The notes: generated by a model from the letters alone, not told the origin. DNA of 64,000 nt from Liolophura sinensis (GCF_032854445.1 NC_088302.1:2970023-3034022); one strand, 5' to 3'. Shown: positions 26,113 to 36,755, numbered from the stretch's first letter. Numbers and translations: made by a program.

Positions 26113-26280
26113 CCACACGACAACACTTGGATTGCCTGAAAACTTCCTAATGTAGGTTAACTTTTTTCCGCGCGGTCACCTGACATGCTGGCCTGAGCAC
26201 GTCAGCTAATCAGAACGATCGGGGCTTCTATGATATCAATGGACGCGTGGTATTACACAAGCCCCGCCCCTTGACTTAAA
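26113..26280 (-). promoter_or_regulatory. Possible first exon and promoter of a minus-strand gene
   Basis: This patch is richer in CpG (ttttccgcgcggtcacctga, gcacgtcag, ggacgcgtgg) and has the GC box ccccgcccc near 26264. A strong minus-strand donor, gtgtggGTAAGTAC, ends at 26113. The combination suggests an untranslated first exon reading leftwards, which would fit the minus-strand exon candidate at 5138-5269. No start codon or transcript evidence is available. Confidence 0.3.
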
Positions 26281-26703
26281 CATGCCGGGTTCAACACAAA
26301 TGAAAGTGAAAGGGGCGGGCATGAATGATGGCTACGAGAAAATGAACAAGTGTGAACGTGACTTAATGAACAAACGCAGATATATGAAAACGTTTTTTTT
26401 TTCACCAAGGCTGCTTAACTGTCGTGTACATAAGCGAAAACAATTGCCCATGACGAGGCAATGGGGCTTCACTTGGAGTTGGAGGACATGGGGGCTGGAG
26501 ATTGGGGAAGTGGGGATGGTGACCTCACGTGGAGCATAAATATTAGAAGTATATGTACAAAGTGGTGGACACACAAAAATTTAACTCTGTAGCTCTACGT
26601 CCATGGTCATACCATGCATGGCAGAGTTACGTTACAATATTGTATCAGATGAAAACCTGGTGTTTTATTTTAAAAAATAGCACAGATTTTTATATTTAGG
26701 GTT

Positions 26704-26815
26704 GTATTTATTTTTTTATTTGTTTGATTGGTGTTTTACGACGAACTCAGGAATCCTTATACGACAGTGGTCAGCATTATGATGAGAGGAAACCAAGCAG
26801 AGCTCGGCTTTCTTT
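26704..26815 (-). mobile_element. SINE family 1, degenerate fragment
   Basis: Reads tttgtttgattggtgtttta, then cgacgaactcaggaa and acagtggtcagcattatgat; ends in aaaccaagcagagctcgg. Confidence 0.75.
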
Positions 26816-26944
26816 TTTTTAATTTTATTTTTATCAGTACCTATAGTGTATCTACCGTGGTATTTGTGCTTTCAGTATGCATCCCAGTTGTTTGAATGAT
26901 TGACTGACTGATTGATTGCCTTCATGTGCATGAAAATTGTATTT

Positions 26945-27060
26945 ATACATGTTTTTATTTGATTGGTATTCTACTTTTACTTATTTCACTTTTACAGCGG
27001 CGGCCTATATTACGGTAGGAGAAAATTAGGCGGAGCCAGGGGCAATGTCCAATCATCCCC
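26945..27060 (-). mobile_element. SINE family 1, strongly diverged fragment
   Basis: Reads tttttatttgattggtattc, later cagcggcggcctatattacg and gagaaaattaggcggagcca, matching the SINE body with many changes. Confidence 0.55.
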
Positions 27061-27222
27061 AGGTTTGTATAAACACCAAATGTAAGGATTAATAAGTTGA
27101 CGTGCACTTAATGTGTGAGAGATTTTGAGCTGCTGTTCACGGGCGGAAAGGTCAATGGGTTAACTGCTTATAATCAGCCGATGCTTTTCACTTTTCAGGA
27201 ATTAAAATCCTCTTTTACTGTT

Positions 27223-27547
27223 TACAAGATACATTGTGCATACTGTTTACAAGCTACATTGTGCATACTGTTTACAAGCTACATTGTGCTACATTGTGCA
27301 TACTGTTTCCAAACTCCCTTGTGCATACTGTTTACAAGCTACATTGTGCATACTGCATGTTTACATGCTATATTATGCATACTGTTTACAAGCTACATTG
27401 TGCATACTGTTTTCAAGCTACATTGTGCTACATTGTGCATACTGTTTACAAGCTACATTGTGCATACTGTTTACGAGCTACATTGTGCATACTGCATGTT
27501 TACAAGCTACATTGTGCATACTGTTTACAAGCTACATTGTGCACACT
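27223..27547. repeat. 25-bp tandem repeat, about 13 units
   Basis: Units of tacattgtgcatactgttta followed by caagc, with occasional inserted tgcatg or a duplicated tacattgtgc. ORFs rich in Cys and Tyr across it are repeat translations. Confidence 0.9.
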
Positions 27548-28121
27548 GTTATAGAAAGGACCACAACAATAACATGGTTACACCACAAACCAGACTGACC
27601 TCTGAAGCCAGTCTTAGAACGTTGCCTTAGTGCTGTGTCAAGGTCTTTATATACCTTTATATGTTTACATATGCTATGTTGCTGCGGATGTCACGCCAGA
27701 TGCATCACGAGACTGTTTCATAAGACAGCCCCCGTGAACACAACTGCAAGAAGTTTGTGAATTGTGCACAACCTTAGCACAATTTTTGGGCTAGCCTTAA
27801 CAGTGAAGGTTGCGCAAGCCCGCGAACAATGCACTTTGATACAATACAATGCCGTATTCATGAACATTCGCACATGCGGCAGCGGTTATTACCATGGGTG
27901 GAGGGAACATATGAGTGCCTGAACGTAGTGAACCACTGACTTTAGGCAAGTGAAGTGTGACATGTGACTACGCTCTATGTTCCTCTGCAAACTCCATGTT
28001 AGATTACATGAAAATCCCTATGAAAGCTGCCCTACAAAGCCAAAGGAGTAGTTGGAGGCAGCAGGTTGGTGAAAATTCCCTGCCAGAGGCTGCGACTGGA
28101 GAGACCTTTCTGCCATTTCCC
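27548..28121. other. Unassigned stretch between repeats
   Basis: No supported gene. Confidence 0.5.
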
Positions 28122-28135
28122 CTATCCCTGAAAGA

Positions 28136-28457
28136 GTGAGTGAGTGCTTGGGGTTTGACGTCGTACTCAACAATTTTTCAGTCATATGACGACGAAGGAA
28201 TCATTAGGGTGCATGTACGTATAATCTTTTATTTAGTGCTGCTTCACTGAGACGACTTACCGAAGGCAAGTAAGCGGCCCCGCCCGAGCCATTATACTGA
28301 TACGGGTCAACCAGTCGTTGCACTATCCCCTTCATGCTGAACGCCAAGCGAGGAAGTTACAACTTCCTCTTTTAAAGTCTTAGGTGTGACTCGATCTAGG
28401 ATTGATCCTGGATCTACCGGTCCCGAAGCGGACGCTCTACCAACTATCCGGGCCGGT
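28136..28457 (-). mobile_element. SINE family 2, full length with 14-bp target duplication
   Basis: Reverse-oriented relative to the copy at 21510-21843. On the minus strand it begins gaccggcccggatagttggt and continues agagcgtccgcttcgg; the block tagttggtagagcg fits an RNA polymerase III A box. The region around ggatcaatcctagatcgagt is the expected B-box area. The tail is cactcactcac. The direct repeat ctatccctgaaaga flanks it at 28122-28135 and 28458-28471. Confidence 0.9.
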
Positions 28458-28671
28458 CTATCCCTGAAAGACACTGAGGCTCAATCTAGGGTTAATTGTG
28501 CGTGCAATTTCAACATGTCCCGTCACACAATCTTCAACTGTGAAACTGAGTTAATAGTGCAGCAGAACTATGTGATATAACTGAATATACTTCATTGGAC
28601 ACCAACATTTTTCAAGGTAATTTAAGCCCAGTTACATATAGCTGTTTGCATGCGTGGCAACACAGGGAATG

Positions 28672-29432
28672 TAATCATGTGTATGTTTTCTGTCTGGACA
28701 TCGCTTAGTCAACAGTCAATACTGCCTTCACTAATATCAGTATATGTTTTCTGTCTGGACATCGCTTAGTCAACACTGCCTTCGCTGATATCAACATATG
28801 TTTTCTGTCTGGACATCGCTTAGTCAACAGTCAGTACTGTCTTCACTGATATCAGTACATGTTTTCTGTCTTAACATCGTTTAGTCAAAAGTCAACACTG
28901 CCTTCATTGATATCAGTATATGTTTTCTGTCTGGACATCGCTCAGTCAACACTGCCTTCACTGATATGAACATATGTTTTCTGTCTGGACATCGCTTAGT
29001 CAACAGTCAACACTGCCTTCACTGATATCAGTATATGTGTTTTGTGTGGACATCGTTTAGTCAACAGTCAACACTGCCTTTACTGATATCAGTATATGTG
29101 TTTTGTGTGGACATCGTTTAGTCAACAGTCAACACTGCCTTCACTGATATCAGTATATGTGTTTTGTGTGGACATCGTTTAGTCAACAGTCAACACTGCC
29201 TTCATTGATATTAGTATATGTTTTCCAGTCTGGACATCGCTTAGTCAACAGTCAACACTGCCTTCACTGATATCAGTATATGTTCTCCTGTCTGGACATC
29301 GCTTAGTCAGCAGTCAACACTGCCTTCACTGATATCAGTATATGTGTTTTGTGTGGACATCGTTTAGTCAACAGTCAACATTACCTTCACTGATATCAGT
29401 TTATGTTTTCCTGTTAGGGCATCGCTTAGTCA
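28672..29432. repeat. 61-bp tandem repeat, about 12 units
   Basis: Units contain tatatgttttctgtctggac, atcgcttagtcaacagtcaa and cactgccttcactgatatca. Two units lack the cagtca segment. A sub-variant (tgttttgtgtggacatcgtt) occurs in three consecutive units at about 29035-29190, a sign of local spread. Confidence 0.9.
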
Positions 29433-29840
29433 ACAGTAACCTCGTAAATGTACATGGAGAATACAGATATAGGGGTGAACTGGCTGCAGGTGCCAGTAAG
29501 AAGAAAAATATACAAGAAAGACTAAGCGTTGTTTATATGTGGGATCGTCGCCCGCGTGCCATGGATCGCCACCCCGCTCCTGGCGTTTTCCGTGTCCTGC
29601 TGGGGTGGGCGGGTTTATGCAGAGTGATCGGAATTGGTTAGTCAAAGATACTCCATGAAACGCCTGCTTTCTAAGTTTCTCAAAGTTTACAAAGATTATA
29701 ACACTCTCGTTGGCAGGTATTGCCAGAGCGTTCAGAATCTCTGGCGATCTGCATTGTGTTCAACCGCATCTAATACCGCTTAACCTGGGGCTAGGGGCTA
29801 AAAAGCCAGCCATGCTCATTACATCTGCATGGTGCCTTTA

Positions 29841-30035
29841 TGGACAGTTGCAATCAAAGCGCGACTGAGATACCTATTCATGCCTGGAATATCCACTTTC
29901 TGCCCGGCATCATTGAAAAGCGATGACCGCTTCTCTCTTGTGTGTTACCGGCTTTATTTCTTATGTGTATAATTTTGTACATACCTTTGTCTTTGGGAGC
30001 TAGTGTTAAACGTTGTTTTGGAATTGGATCTTGTG
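29841..30035. repeat. Direct repeat copy 1 within the Polinton block
   Basis: This stretch matches 36222-36303 plus 36569-36755 in the same orientation. Shared blocks include caatcaaagcgcga, catgcctggaatatccact, gcttctctcttgtgtgttac, cggctttattt and gtgttaaacgttgttttgga. Copy 1 lacks about 55 bp present in copy 2 between cgacc/tgagatacc and cattcatgcc. Confidence 0.85.
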
Positions 30036-30720
30036 ATTATCCATTGTGGTTACCATTAATATCCGACGCTCGCCCCGCGGGGAAGGCGGTAACAGTTCTT
30101 GTTATTAATATGTATATAATTATAGCGTCACTTCTACAATGTCTGTGGTATTGGTTCCAAAGACCTTGATATTCGTCATTTCTGCAATGCCCAATAATAT
30201 TATTATTATCCGCTCACTGTCATATATGTCATATATCCTTATGCTGATATCTTCTTCGGGGAATCACCCCGATGGTAAAACCGGCAAAGCTCCCACGGAC
30301 GCTGGAAGACACTGTGTGCGGGGCGCCACACCATGGCAAGTTATACTGTACTATAGTTATACTATACTATAGTTTCACTGTGCTATAGTTATACTATAGT
30401 TATACAGTATACTATATACTAAAACTATACTATGCAGTATAATGTTCCACACCTGTAAATGCTCCTATGTTAGAGACCCACTGAAGAAGCAGCAGCGACG
30501 ACTTCCACGGTCTTGCCAGCAGATCCATCCTCCGCAAACGAAGCCAGCTCGAATGAGGTGTCCAAGCAAGACCAGAGGCGGATGAGTGGAGGAAGAAAAA
30601 GTAGAACATCCCAATAAGCTACTTCCAATCCGACCCAACCCAACCCACAGACTAACAGTGAGTGATGCAAGGCAACTGTACCGGCAGCTTTGACGTTCCA
30701 TCCGCCAGCATTTCCATATT

Positions 30721-32640
30721 GGCAAGCTGGTGCAGGACCTCTACAACTACCGCCTTAGCGATCTCAAAGCCATGGACGTGTACCTGAACGCTATCTATGA
30801 TGACCAGCCCACAGCGTTCACCGTCAACTACAGCTTCGGTTACATCCTACGCCACAAGGAGACGGGAGAGGTGAGTCACTTTTCACATCACGTTCCCAGC
30901 ACATACCCACTCACCTGGGCGCAGCAACAACCTCCCAACAAAAACTGGACCGTAGATCTCTTGACTAACGTCTTGTTTTTTGTTCACAAGTTGCCCCATC
31001 AGACCATCAGTGAGGGCGGGGTCACGTGGCAACCCTACCTTCAGGATAATAAGGCACTGCGCACGCTAGTGTGAGGAGCTGGTGGACCTTATACGGATCA
31101 TTTGTGTTTAATACGATGTGTCACCGTGCATCTGGACAAGGCCATCTCCAAAAACTGCGAGAACCAGGCTTGACATCACCACCGAATTTATCTCGAGACG
31201 GTAGAGATGGAGTCTAAGCATTTCCGCGGTGTGCCTCCCAGTGCGCTGGACACGATGGAGAGCCTACTAAAGGGGAACATTCAAGTATACCAGCTCGTCC
31301 CCATGGACAACTTTTACTCGGCTCCAACATGCCCGACTACGACCAGCCCGTGTGCTTCATCTCTACCGGTGATCCCCATGCTCTCGTCGAACGGATGATG
31401 GTTTACCTCGTAACCATCCCAATGACACCAAACAGTGTTACACCCGGCGTGCGGGGCATATTCATGGCCTATATCGACCAGCTCCCTGTCATCAGCTTCA
31501 ACTCGGGCAAGTACGGCCTGAACTTGACCAAGCAACAGCTTTACCCCCACCTGGTCAAGTACGGTGATTTGGGGTGTGTCATCAAGCGCAACAACAATTA
31601 CATGTCCATCAGCACTTCGCAGCTAAAATTTCTGAACATTCGAAATTATTTGGCCACTAATTACAGTTACGAAAAGTGGGTTGAAGCCTTCGACTGCCGT
31701 GTCACCAAAGGCAATTTTTTTATAACTACATAGACTTTCTCGCCCGGCTGGTGGAAACGGCGCTCCCAACTCCGCCACGCTTTTGACAACGATCTTGCCC
31801 ACCAACCGTGCATAGACGACGAGTACAAGACCCTGCAGGGGACTTGAAGGATGCACACCGCATGCGCATCGCAGGACCTGCTGCTGTGGTACAACAACCT
31901 GGAAATGATACCAGAGGCGGAGGCGGCGGGGGAAAATAGTTCTACCATGCACGGTTGTCTGAATAAAAACATCGTTGGCGGGCCGAGCATCATTTTCCAT
32001 CGTTATTACGAGGTGTGACTCGTATACGGGAAGGTAAGCTCTGTCAGCAGACAGACGCTAACGCTTTGTATTTGGCCTGCCTTGCCTGACCCATGCCTGA
32101 GGGTCACTCATCCGATAGCGACGGGACAGGGAGAAGTTCGTTTCCTCCGGCACAGCGATGCGTATGGTAGAAAAATGGCTGGATTGGCAGTCGGACGTAT
32201 CCATCTGCCACAGGGTCAACCACACAGAGAAATGGATAGATGATCGCCAACTCCCCGTAGGCGGTTTCGCCCACATCGAGGAACGTTCTAGCTTCTTCGA
32301 ATCCCACGGTTGCTATTACCACTACAACGGCTGTCTCCTGAATCATCCACGCCAGGGTTGGCTACGCTACAACGATCAACGAGGGTTGACGCCCTCTAGA
32401 CTTTCGCCTGGAAGTGGGCGCGTCAAAGACATCATGTCCTGTTTCAGGTGAAAGCTGATAGGGAGTATGTTCGGCACGGAAATTTTGCTGGCCACCCGGA
32501 TACTGCAATGGTACCTCGCTCACGGGCTGGTAGTTACCCGTGCCTACCAAGTAAAGGAGTGCACGCCAGAGCGAGCCTTCCAAACTTTACGGACCTGCCG
32601 GTAACCTGCCCAGAAACCGGTTTTGTTCGTTAATGAGGGT
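30721..32640 (+). pseudogene. Protein-primed family B DNA polymerase (Polinton pPolB), broken
   Basis: The fragment at 30730-31074 (starting around QDLYNYRLSDLKAMDVYL, with FGYILRHKETGE) resembles the N-terminal part of Polinton polymerases. The fragment at 31329-31733 has the exonuclease region: VISFNSGKYGLN, where the usual aspartate of the NSxxxD motif is glycine, and LKFLNIRNYLATNYSYEKW. Further pieces show GGPSIIFHRYYE (about 31980), DANALYLACL (about 32055, palm motif A region) and a segment ending near 32630 that normally precedes the conserved NSxYG motif. Motif B and the DTDS motif are absent: similarity stops exactly where a SINE is inserted. Internal stops and frame changes separate the pieces, so no product is expected. 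Confidence 0.88.
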
Positions 32641-32642
32641 GT

Positions 32643-32796
32643 CCGGCCCATTTGTGGGAAGGCCTGACAGCAACCTGCGGGTGGTCGTGGGTTTTCCCGG
32701 GGTTTTGCCCGGTTTCCTTCCACCATAATGCTGGCCGCCGTAGTTTAAGTGAAATACTCTTGAGTAGGCGTAAAAGACCAATCAAATAATAAAAAA
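32643..32796 (+). mobile_element. SINE family 1 inserted in the polymerase gene, 13-bp target duplication
   Basis: The body reads ggtcgtgggttttcccgggg, then accataatgctggccgccgt and ttaagtgaaatactcttgag, ending in a short A-rich tail (caaataataaaaaa). It is flanked by ttaatgagggtgt at 32630-32642 and 32797-32809. The tRNA head is missing. The insertion is younger than the viral element and marks the end of recognisable polymerase sequence. Confidence 0.9.
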
Positions 32797-32799
32797 TTA

Positions 32800-33462
32800 A
32801 TGAGGGTGTGGCCTTTGGGCTTGGAGAAATACTTGATCAGCACGCTGCGGTTTGGGTACTAAACTTTGGCTTTGGCTAACGCATTCAAATGCCCCAGTTG
32901 ACCACAGCTGGTCTCTTTGACATCAAGGCAAACGTGTCCATGGACGGGATGAGTCGGATGCGGATGCTCATGTTGTTGAGAAGGTAACGACATTACAGAA
33001 AGATGTCGCAGTGCAGGCGCCCCAGCCTGTCTACCGACGGAACTTGGGCTGTGCGTTGCAGCCATTTGTAAAACCCGGTGTTGCTCTCATCTGTCCTGTC
33101 AAACTTCTCGGGGGTGTGCGTGTACCACATGGCGGAAAAGAACTGGGTGTTCTTAGCCCCTGCGCAGTTAGACAACAACGTGTCCAGGTAGGCGTGGTAC
33201 AGGTACATGTTGGTGGAAGCGGTGTTGAATTTTCGTTCAGGGAGACGACCTGTTGCCACAGCGAATGCAGCCACAGGTTGGTCGAACCTACACTCTTGCC
33301 GGCCTCCAAGACATCTCCCTTGCCGTCAATGATTTTCGCCTGCACGTACAATATGGTGTTGGCCAAGTCCAAGTCAGTGTCATCGTCCGCGTTGGTGCTT
33401 AGAAATTCCACGGGAATTACGACGCTCAGGCAGGCGATGGGACTGTAGGACCCATAGATCAC
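32800..33462 (-). pseudogene. Polinton capsid protein, F54H12.2-like, broken
   Basis: The minus strand carries segments of a jelly-roll type virion protein known from Polintons as the F54H12.2-like family: DLDLANTILYVQAKI and STNLWLHSLWQQV in one frame, followed after a frameshift by FNTASTNMYLYHAYLDTLLS, TQFFSAMWYTHTPE and DRLGRLHCDIFLQ in another, then NNMSIRIRLIPSMDTFALM. The start near 33462 follows the family pattern. Whether it is the major or minor capsid protein in this lineage I cannot say from sequence alone. At least two frameshifts and one stop disrupt it. Confidence 0.8.
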
Positions 33463-33830
33463 CGACTCTCTCGAAAGCTGGTGTCGGCATTAGGTAACGT
33501 CCACAAATCAACGTCACTGCTGACCAAAGTTCCACCTCACATGTCGTCACTTTCAGTCCTGTACGTAACGCGGTTTTTCCCAACGCTTGTGCGGCAAGCG
33601 TTAACAAGGGATGCAACATTTGATGAAACTGCCCAGCAAACCGTGATATCGCTGTACTGCCGCACCCCAAAACACAGGTAACCCACCTCTTCCAGCTTGC
33701 ACCGCTGTCGAAAGTAAAGTGTCAGCACCACTTTACCGCGTTCGAATGGCACGGGTTGCCCCGTGTCGTCACAATATCAATTTCCACCGTCTAGAAATGA
33801 TTGCACCACACGGGGATGTATTCCACGTGT
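33463..33830 (-). pseudogene. Small hydrophobic Polinton structural protein, broken
   Basis: Minus-strand pieces include FGVRQYSDITVCW (about 33665) and, in another frame, MLHPLLTLAAQALGKTALRT (about 33600). In Polintons a short protein with a QYSDI-type start and a hydrophobic, lysine-rich segment near the capsid gene is often compared with adenovirus pVI. The frame changes within about 60 codons, so it is not intact. Upstream pieces around 33700-33800 (RVVQSFLDGGN, a stop, then QPVPFERGKVVLTLYF) may be the end of a neighbouring protein. Confidence 0.55.
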
Positions 33831-33925
33831 TGGAAGGTCTTGGAGGTGTGCTTCCCCTACTTTCCCTTTCGTTGTGACTAGCCGCAGCAGTGGCGTCATC
33901 GTGCCACCCACCATGCGTGGTTTGA

Positions 33926-33990
33926 TTCTTTTATTTATTCATTTTTTGATTGGTTTTACGCGGAACTCAGGAATATTTCGCTGCACGTTA
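33926..33990 (-). mobile_element. Short SINE family 1 3'-end fragment
   Basis: Reads ttttatttattcattttttg, then attggttttacgcggaactc and aggaatatttcgctg. It is a very short 5'-truncated copy inside the Polinton block. Confidence 0.65.
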
Positions 33991-34084
33991 TCAAAGCATT
34001 GGCGTGGGACTTGAGCAAGGCGATGTTTGTGTTGGTCAACAAGCCTGTCAGCCCCTTGGTAAAGGGTAATAGCCTCCTGGCAAT

Positions 34085-34600
34085 TTTAAGTTATGCGTAG
34101 TGTGGTGCGGGTCGTGTTTGGAGTCTATGACATATCTCATTTCGTCTTGCCAAACGCTGAACCAGGTGTGGGGGTACTGTATCAACCCACATTCCCACAC
34201 AAATTACTGAGCGGTGACAGCTTGGTGGTGAAATGCGCCACGGTATTGTTGGGAAAATAGACGAGCGAAATGTCACTGGGCAGCGACATGTAAAATATGT
34301 TTGTGGGGTGATCTCTTCCGGGCAGACTAACCGTCTTCCCATCTGACCACGGTATTTATACGGACACCACTTCTGCGGTGGCTGGAGAGGCACGCAGTCC
34401 GGGTCGCCCCTGTTGTTGTACAGTGGGTCGTTGGCGTGGCGCGGTGGTGGTGGTTATGGTGGTGATGATAGAGGTAGAAGGCGTGGAATACGGAGAGGAA
34501 AGGAGAGTAGTGTACTGGGAGGCAAGAGGTTGAGAACGAGCGGGCAGAGACCGTGGTGTTGTAGAGGATTTTTTCGTCTGGGGTGGTGTATCCATCTTTT
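34085..34600 (-). pseudogene. Polinton structural protein with a FY-LPS segment, broken
   Basis: One minus-strand frame reads TVSLPGRDHPTNIFYMSLPS and then SLVYFPNNTVAHFTTKLSPL, which fits the conserved N-terminal region of a Polinton/adintovirus virion protein. The expected continuation is found only in other frames (about 34100-34190, for example QRLARRNEICH), so there are at least two frameshifts. A histidine- and threonine-rich stretch lies at 34400-34550 on the same strand. The assignment rests on remembered family patterns. Confidence 0.55.
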
Positions 34601-34978
34601 CCCACACACACTCGCGCAGTGTCGCCCTACCGTGTTAGGTTAGGTACCCAGTCTCGCGGTCTGTTCACGGCTTTCAGCCCTCGGCCGGAGTCCTCCCGAC
34701 CCGTGGGTTGGAAGTGTTGTCTTTCACGCGAGGCGTCGTTCACCAAGTCGATCATGTTACTCTTGGGGACGGTTTTTCAGTCCCCGCGGTCCGTCCACCG
34801 AGAAGAAGAATTTTTTTTTAATGGGCTGGAGACGCAGGGCAGACTTTCGCCGTAAAGAGATGGGGACGCTCTCTAAAATCTCCCCCTCGCTCAAACGACC
34901 GATGGACTTGGCGGCGGGCTAGTTGGTCGGATTTGGGTGCTGTGAGGCTTGGTATTGATTTTTAAACGCACGGCGCCG
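34601..34978. other. Unassigned part of the Polinton block
   Basis: GC-rich sequence with short ORFs in several frames. No motif recognised; a protease gene, usual in Polintons, was looked for here and not found. Confidence 0.4.
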
Positions 34979-35510
34979 TTAAAAGGTGTGGCGATACCAC
35001 TGTATTTTCTCATCGTCCGAAAGGGTCGTATCGCGAAGGATCAATGCCGTCTCCTGATCGAGGGCCTTGAGGGCATTGACGGTACTGGGCACAGGGAACG
35101 GGGAGATGGGTGGTGTCTGTGTGAGCGTGTCTAAGAGCCGCGGCTCGACCAATGCCATTTTCTTGGCGTGCTCCATTACTGCGAGATGGCATTCACGTGG
35201 GCATTGCTGGAGGATCCTATGACGGAGCGAGGGGGCGAGCAGCGCTCCAATTAAACCACTGCGATGAACAATGTGTCCTTTCTTATGCAGGGGAACACTT
35301 TTCTTGACTAAGGTGCGAAGACCCGTCTTGTGCTGCTGTAACCTCACCTTCTGAGCCCGAGTAAGTCCCATCTAACACATTCTTCGCACATTTACACAAA
35401 CATGGAAGTAAACCCGCATCGTTGCCGCGCGGAACGGCTTGTTGAACGGCTGGGGTGGCTCGAGCCAGCAAGGGTAGCAAGGACGCGTAACGTTGGAGCC
35501 GGTGTTTCAA
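34979..35510 (-). pseudogene. Conserved Polinton ORF of unknown function, frameshifted
   Basis: Two overlapping minus-strand frames share one gene. The upstream one begins MKHRLQRYASLLPLLARATP at 35510. The downstream one (34979-35371) contains KMALVEPRLLDTL and LDQETALILRDTTLSDDEKI, a pattern seen in a Polinton/adintovirus protein next to capsid genes. The frame changes around 35300-35370. It ends at 34979 with a stop. Confidence 0.6.
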
Positions 35511-35514
35511 GCTT

Positions 35515-36215
35515 TTATGACTTGGGTAGGTATGCGTGCAGAATCTCTACGGGGAAGATGTGGTTGCAAAGTCGTAGCTGGTCGGGTATGGCTTGCTTGA
35601 AATCCTCCAGAAAGTTCCCGTGAGATTCGGCGCTGGCATCCTCAAACTCCTCGCGCACGTACTGCGTCCGCTCCGGAGCAATCTGTTACGTGATCGTGGT
35701 AATTTGAGAAGCGTCTCTCGGGTTTTTAAACAACACCATGTAGTGTGCGTTCAGACTGATGGCAACATGATCTTTGTTTTGTTGAACAAGTTCTGCACGA
35801 TTTACACGAAGCTGATAGTGCGGTGGTACCTGCCGTTGATAAAGAGCTTTGTCACCCGTTCGTCCGCTTCGGGTATCAAATCGCCCACGACGAGTAATTT
35901 CCGCTCCCTCGGGTCGAATGCTGACGGGCTGGGCGCACCTTCTTCAAACCGAACGTTGAGTAACGTGGCGTACATATGCAGCCACTTCCCGTAAGAGCAG
36001 ACGACGAGTTGCGGGGGTGGGTGAATAAGAGCTTGAGCGTGCTCTACCAACAAATTTCCACACCCCGTCAGTCCGCTGACAATGCCGAGGTGGTGTTAAG
36101 GAGCGGTGGTCGGTATCTGTTTCGGGGTTGGGGTGGACCGGAAGATCCCGTAAAATTCGACCTGGAAGAGGTGGGTGGCCTCGTGGACGCGTCCCGCTCC
36201 CCGGTAAATGCCTGA
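35515..36215 (-). pseudogene. A32-like genome-packaging ATPase (Polinton), broken
   Basis: The fragment at 35802-36053 has the family signature around QALIHPPPQLVVCSYGKW and the Walker B strand KLLVVGDLIPEADERV, in which the first acidic residue is glycine. Upstream, in another frame, the Walker A loop reads SGLTGCGN, with asparagine in place of the catalytic lysine. Downstream pieces include LFKNPRDASQIT and FEDASAESHGNFLEDFKQ in a further frame, after an in-frame TAA at about 35800. In intact viruses this protein drives DNA into capsids. With both nucleotide-binding motifs changed and several frame breaks it cannot be active. Confidence 0.85.
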
Positions 36216-36221
36216 TACATT

Positions 36222-36755
36222 TATGAACAGATGCAATCAAAGCGCGACCGAAATACCTTGTATAATTTGACCTGGAACTCAATCATGGACTACGAATATG
36301 AACTTTTTTTTTTTTGATTGGTGTTTTACGCCGTACTCAAGAATATTTCACTTATACGACGGCGGCCAGCATTATGGTGGGTGGAAACCGGGCAGAACCC
36401 GGGGGAAACCCACGACCATCCGCAGGTAGCTGACAGACCTTCCCACTTAAGGCCGGAGAGAAAGCCAGCATGAGCTGGACTTGAACTCACAGCGACCGCA
36501 TTGGTGAGAGACTCCTGGGTCATTACGCTGCGCTAGCACGCTAACCAACTGAGCCACGGAGGCCCCCAATATGAACTTTGATGTAGAATTCATGCCTGGA
36601 ATATCCACTGTCTGCCCGGCATCATTGAAAACCGATGACCGCTTCTCTCTTGTGTGTTACCGGCTTTATTTCCTATTTGTATACTTGCGTACATACCTTT
36701 GTCTTAACTAGTGTTAAACGTTGTTTTGGAAATGGATCTTGCAATTTGGAAAGCC
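36222..36755. repeat. Direct repeat copy 2 within the Polinton block, split by a SINE
   Basis: Same sequence as 29841-30035, same orientation, interrupted by the SINE at 36306-36567. It sits immediately upstream of the ATPase pseudogene (minus strand) and before the integrase region. Two copies in one element suggest an internal duplication or two nested Polinton fragments. Confidence 0.8.
36306..36567 (-). mobile_element. SINE family 1, full length with tRNA head and 11-bp target duplication
   Basis: Reverse-oriented: tail ttttttttgattggtgtttt on the left, then body, gacttgaactcacagcgacc and the tRNA-like head gctagcacgctaaccaactg followed by agccacggaggcc. Read on the minus strand, the head gives a good A box (tggctcagttggttagcg) and a B-box-like gagttcaagtcc. 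The duplication aatatgaactt is found at 36295-36305 and about 36569-36579. Confidence 0.93.

Noticed and set aside
26282-26539. Plus-strand ORF starting in the GC-richer patch
   Set aside because: No family resemblance, contains a poly-T run translated as FFFF, and no splice or transcript support.
34601-34978. Adenovirus-type protease gene expected in a Polinton
   Set aside because: No frame shows the catalytic His or Cys regions; I could not support it.
36500-36567. tRNA gene
   Set aside because: The tRNA-like sequence is the head of a SINE with tail and target duplication. The same applies at 41620-41667, 63457-63530 and 28390-28457.
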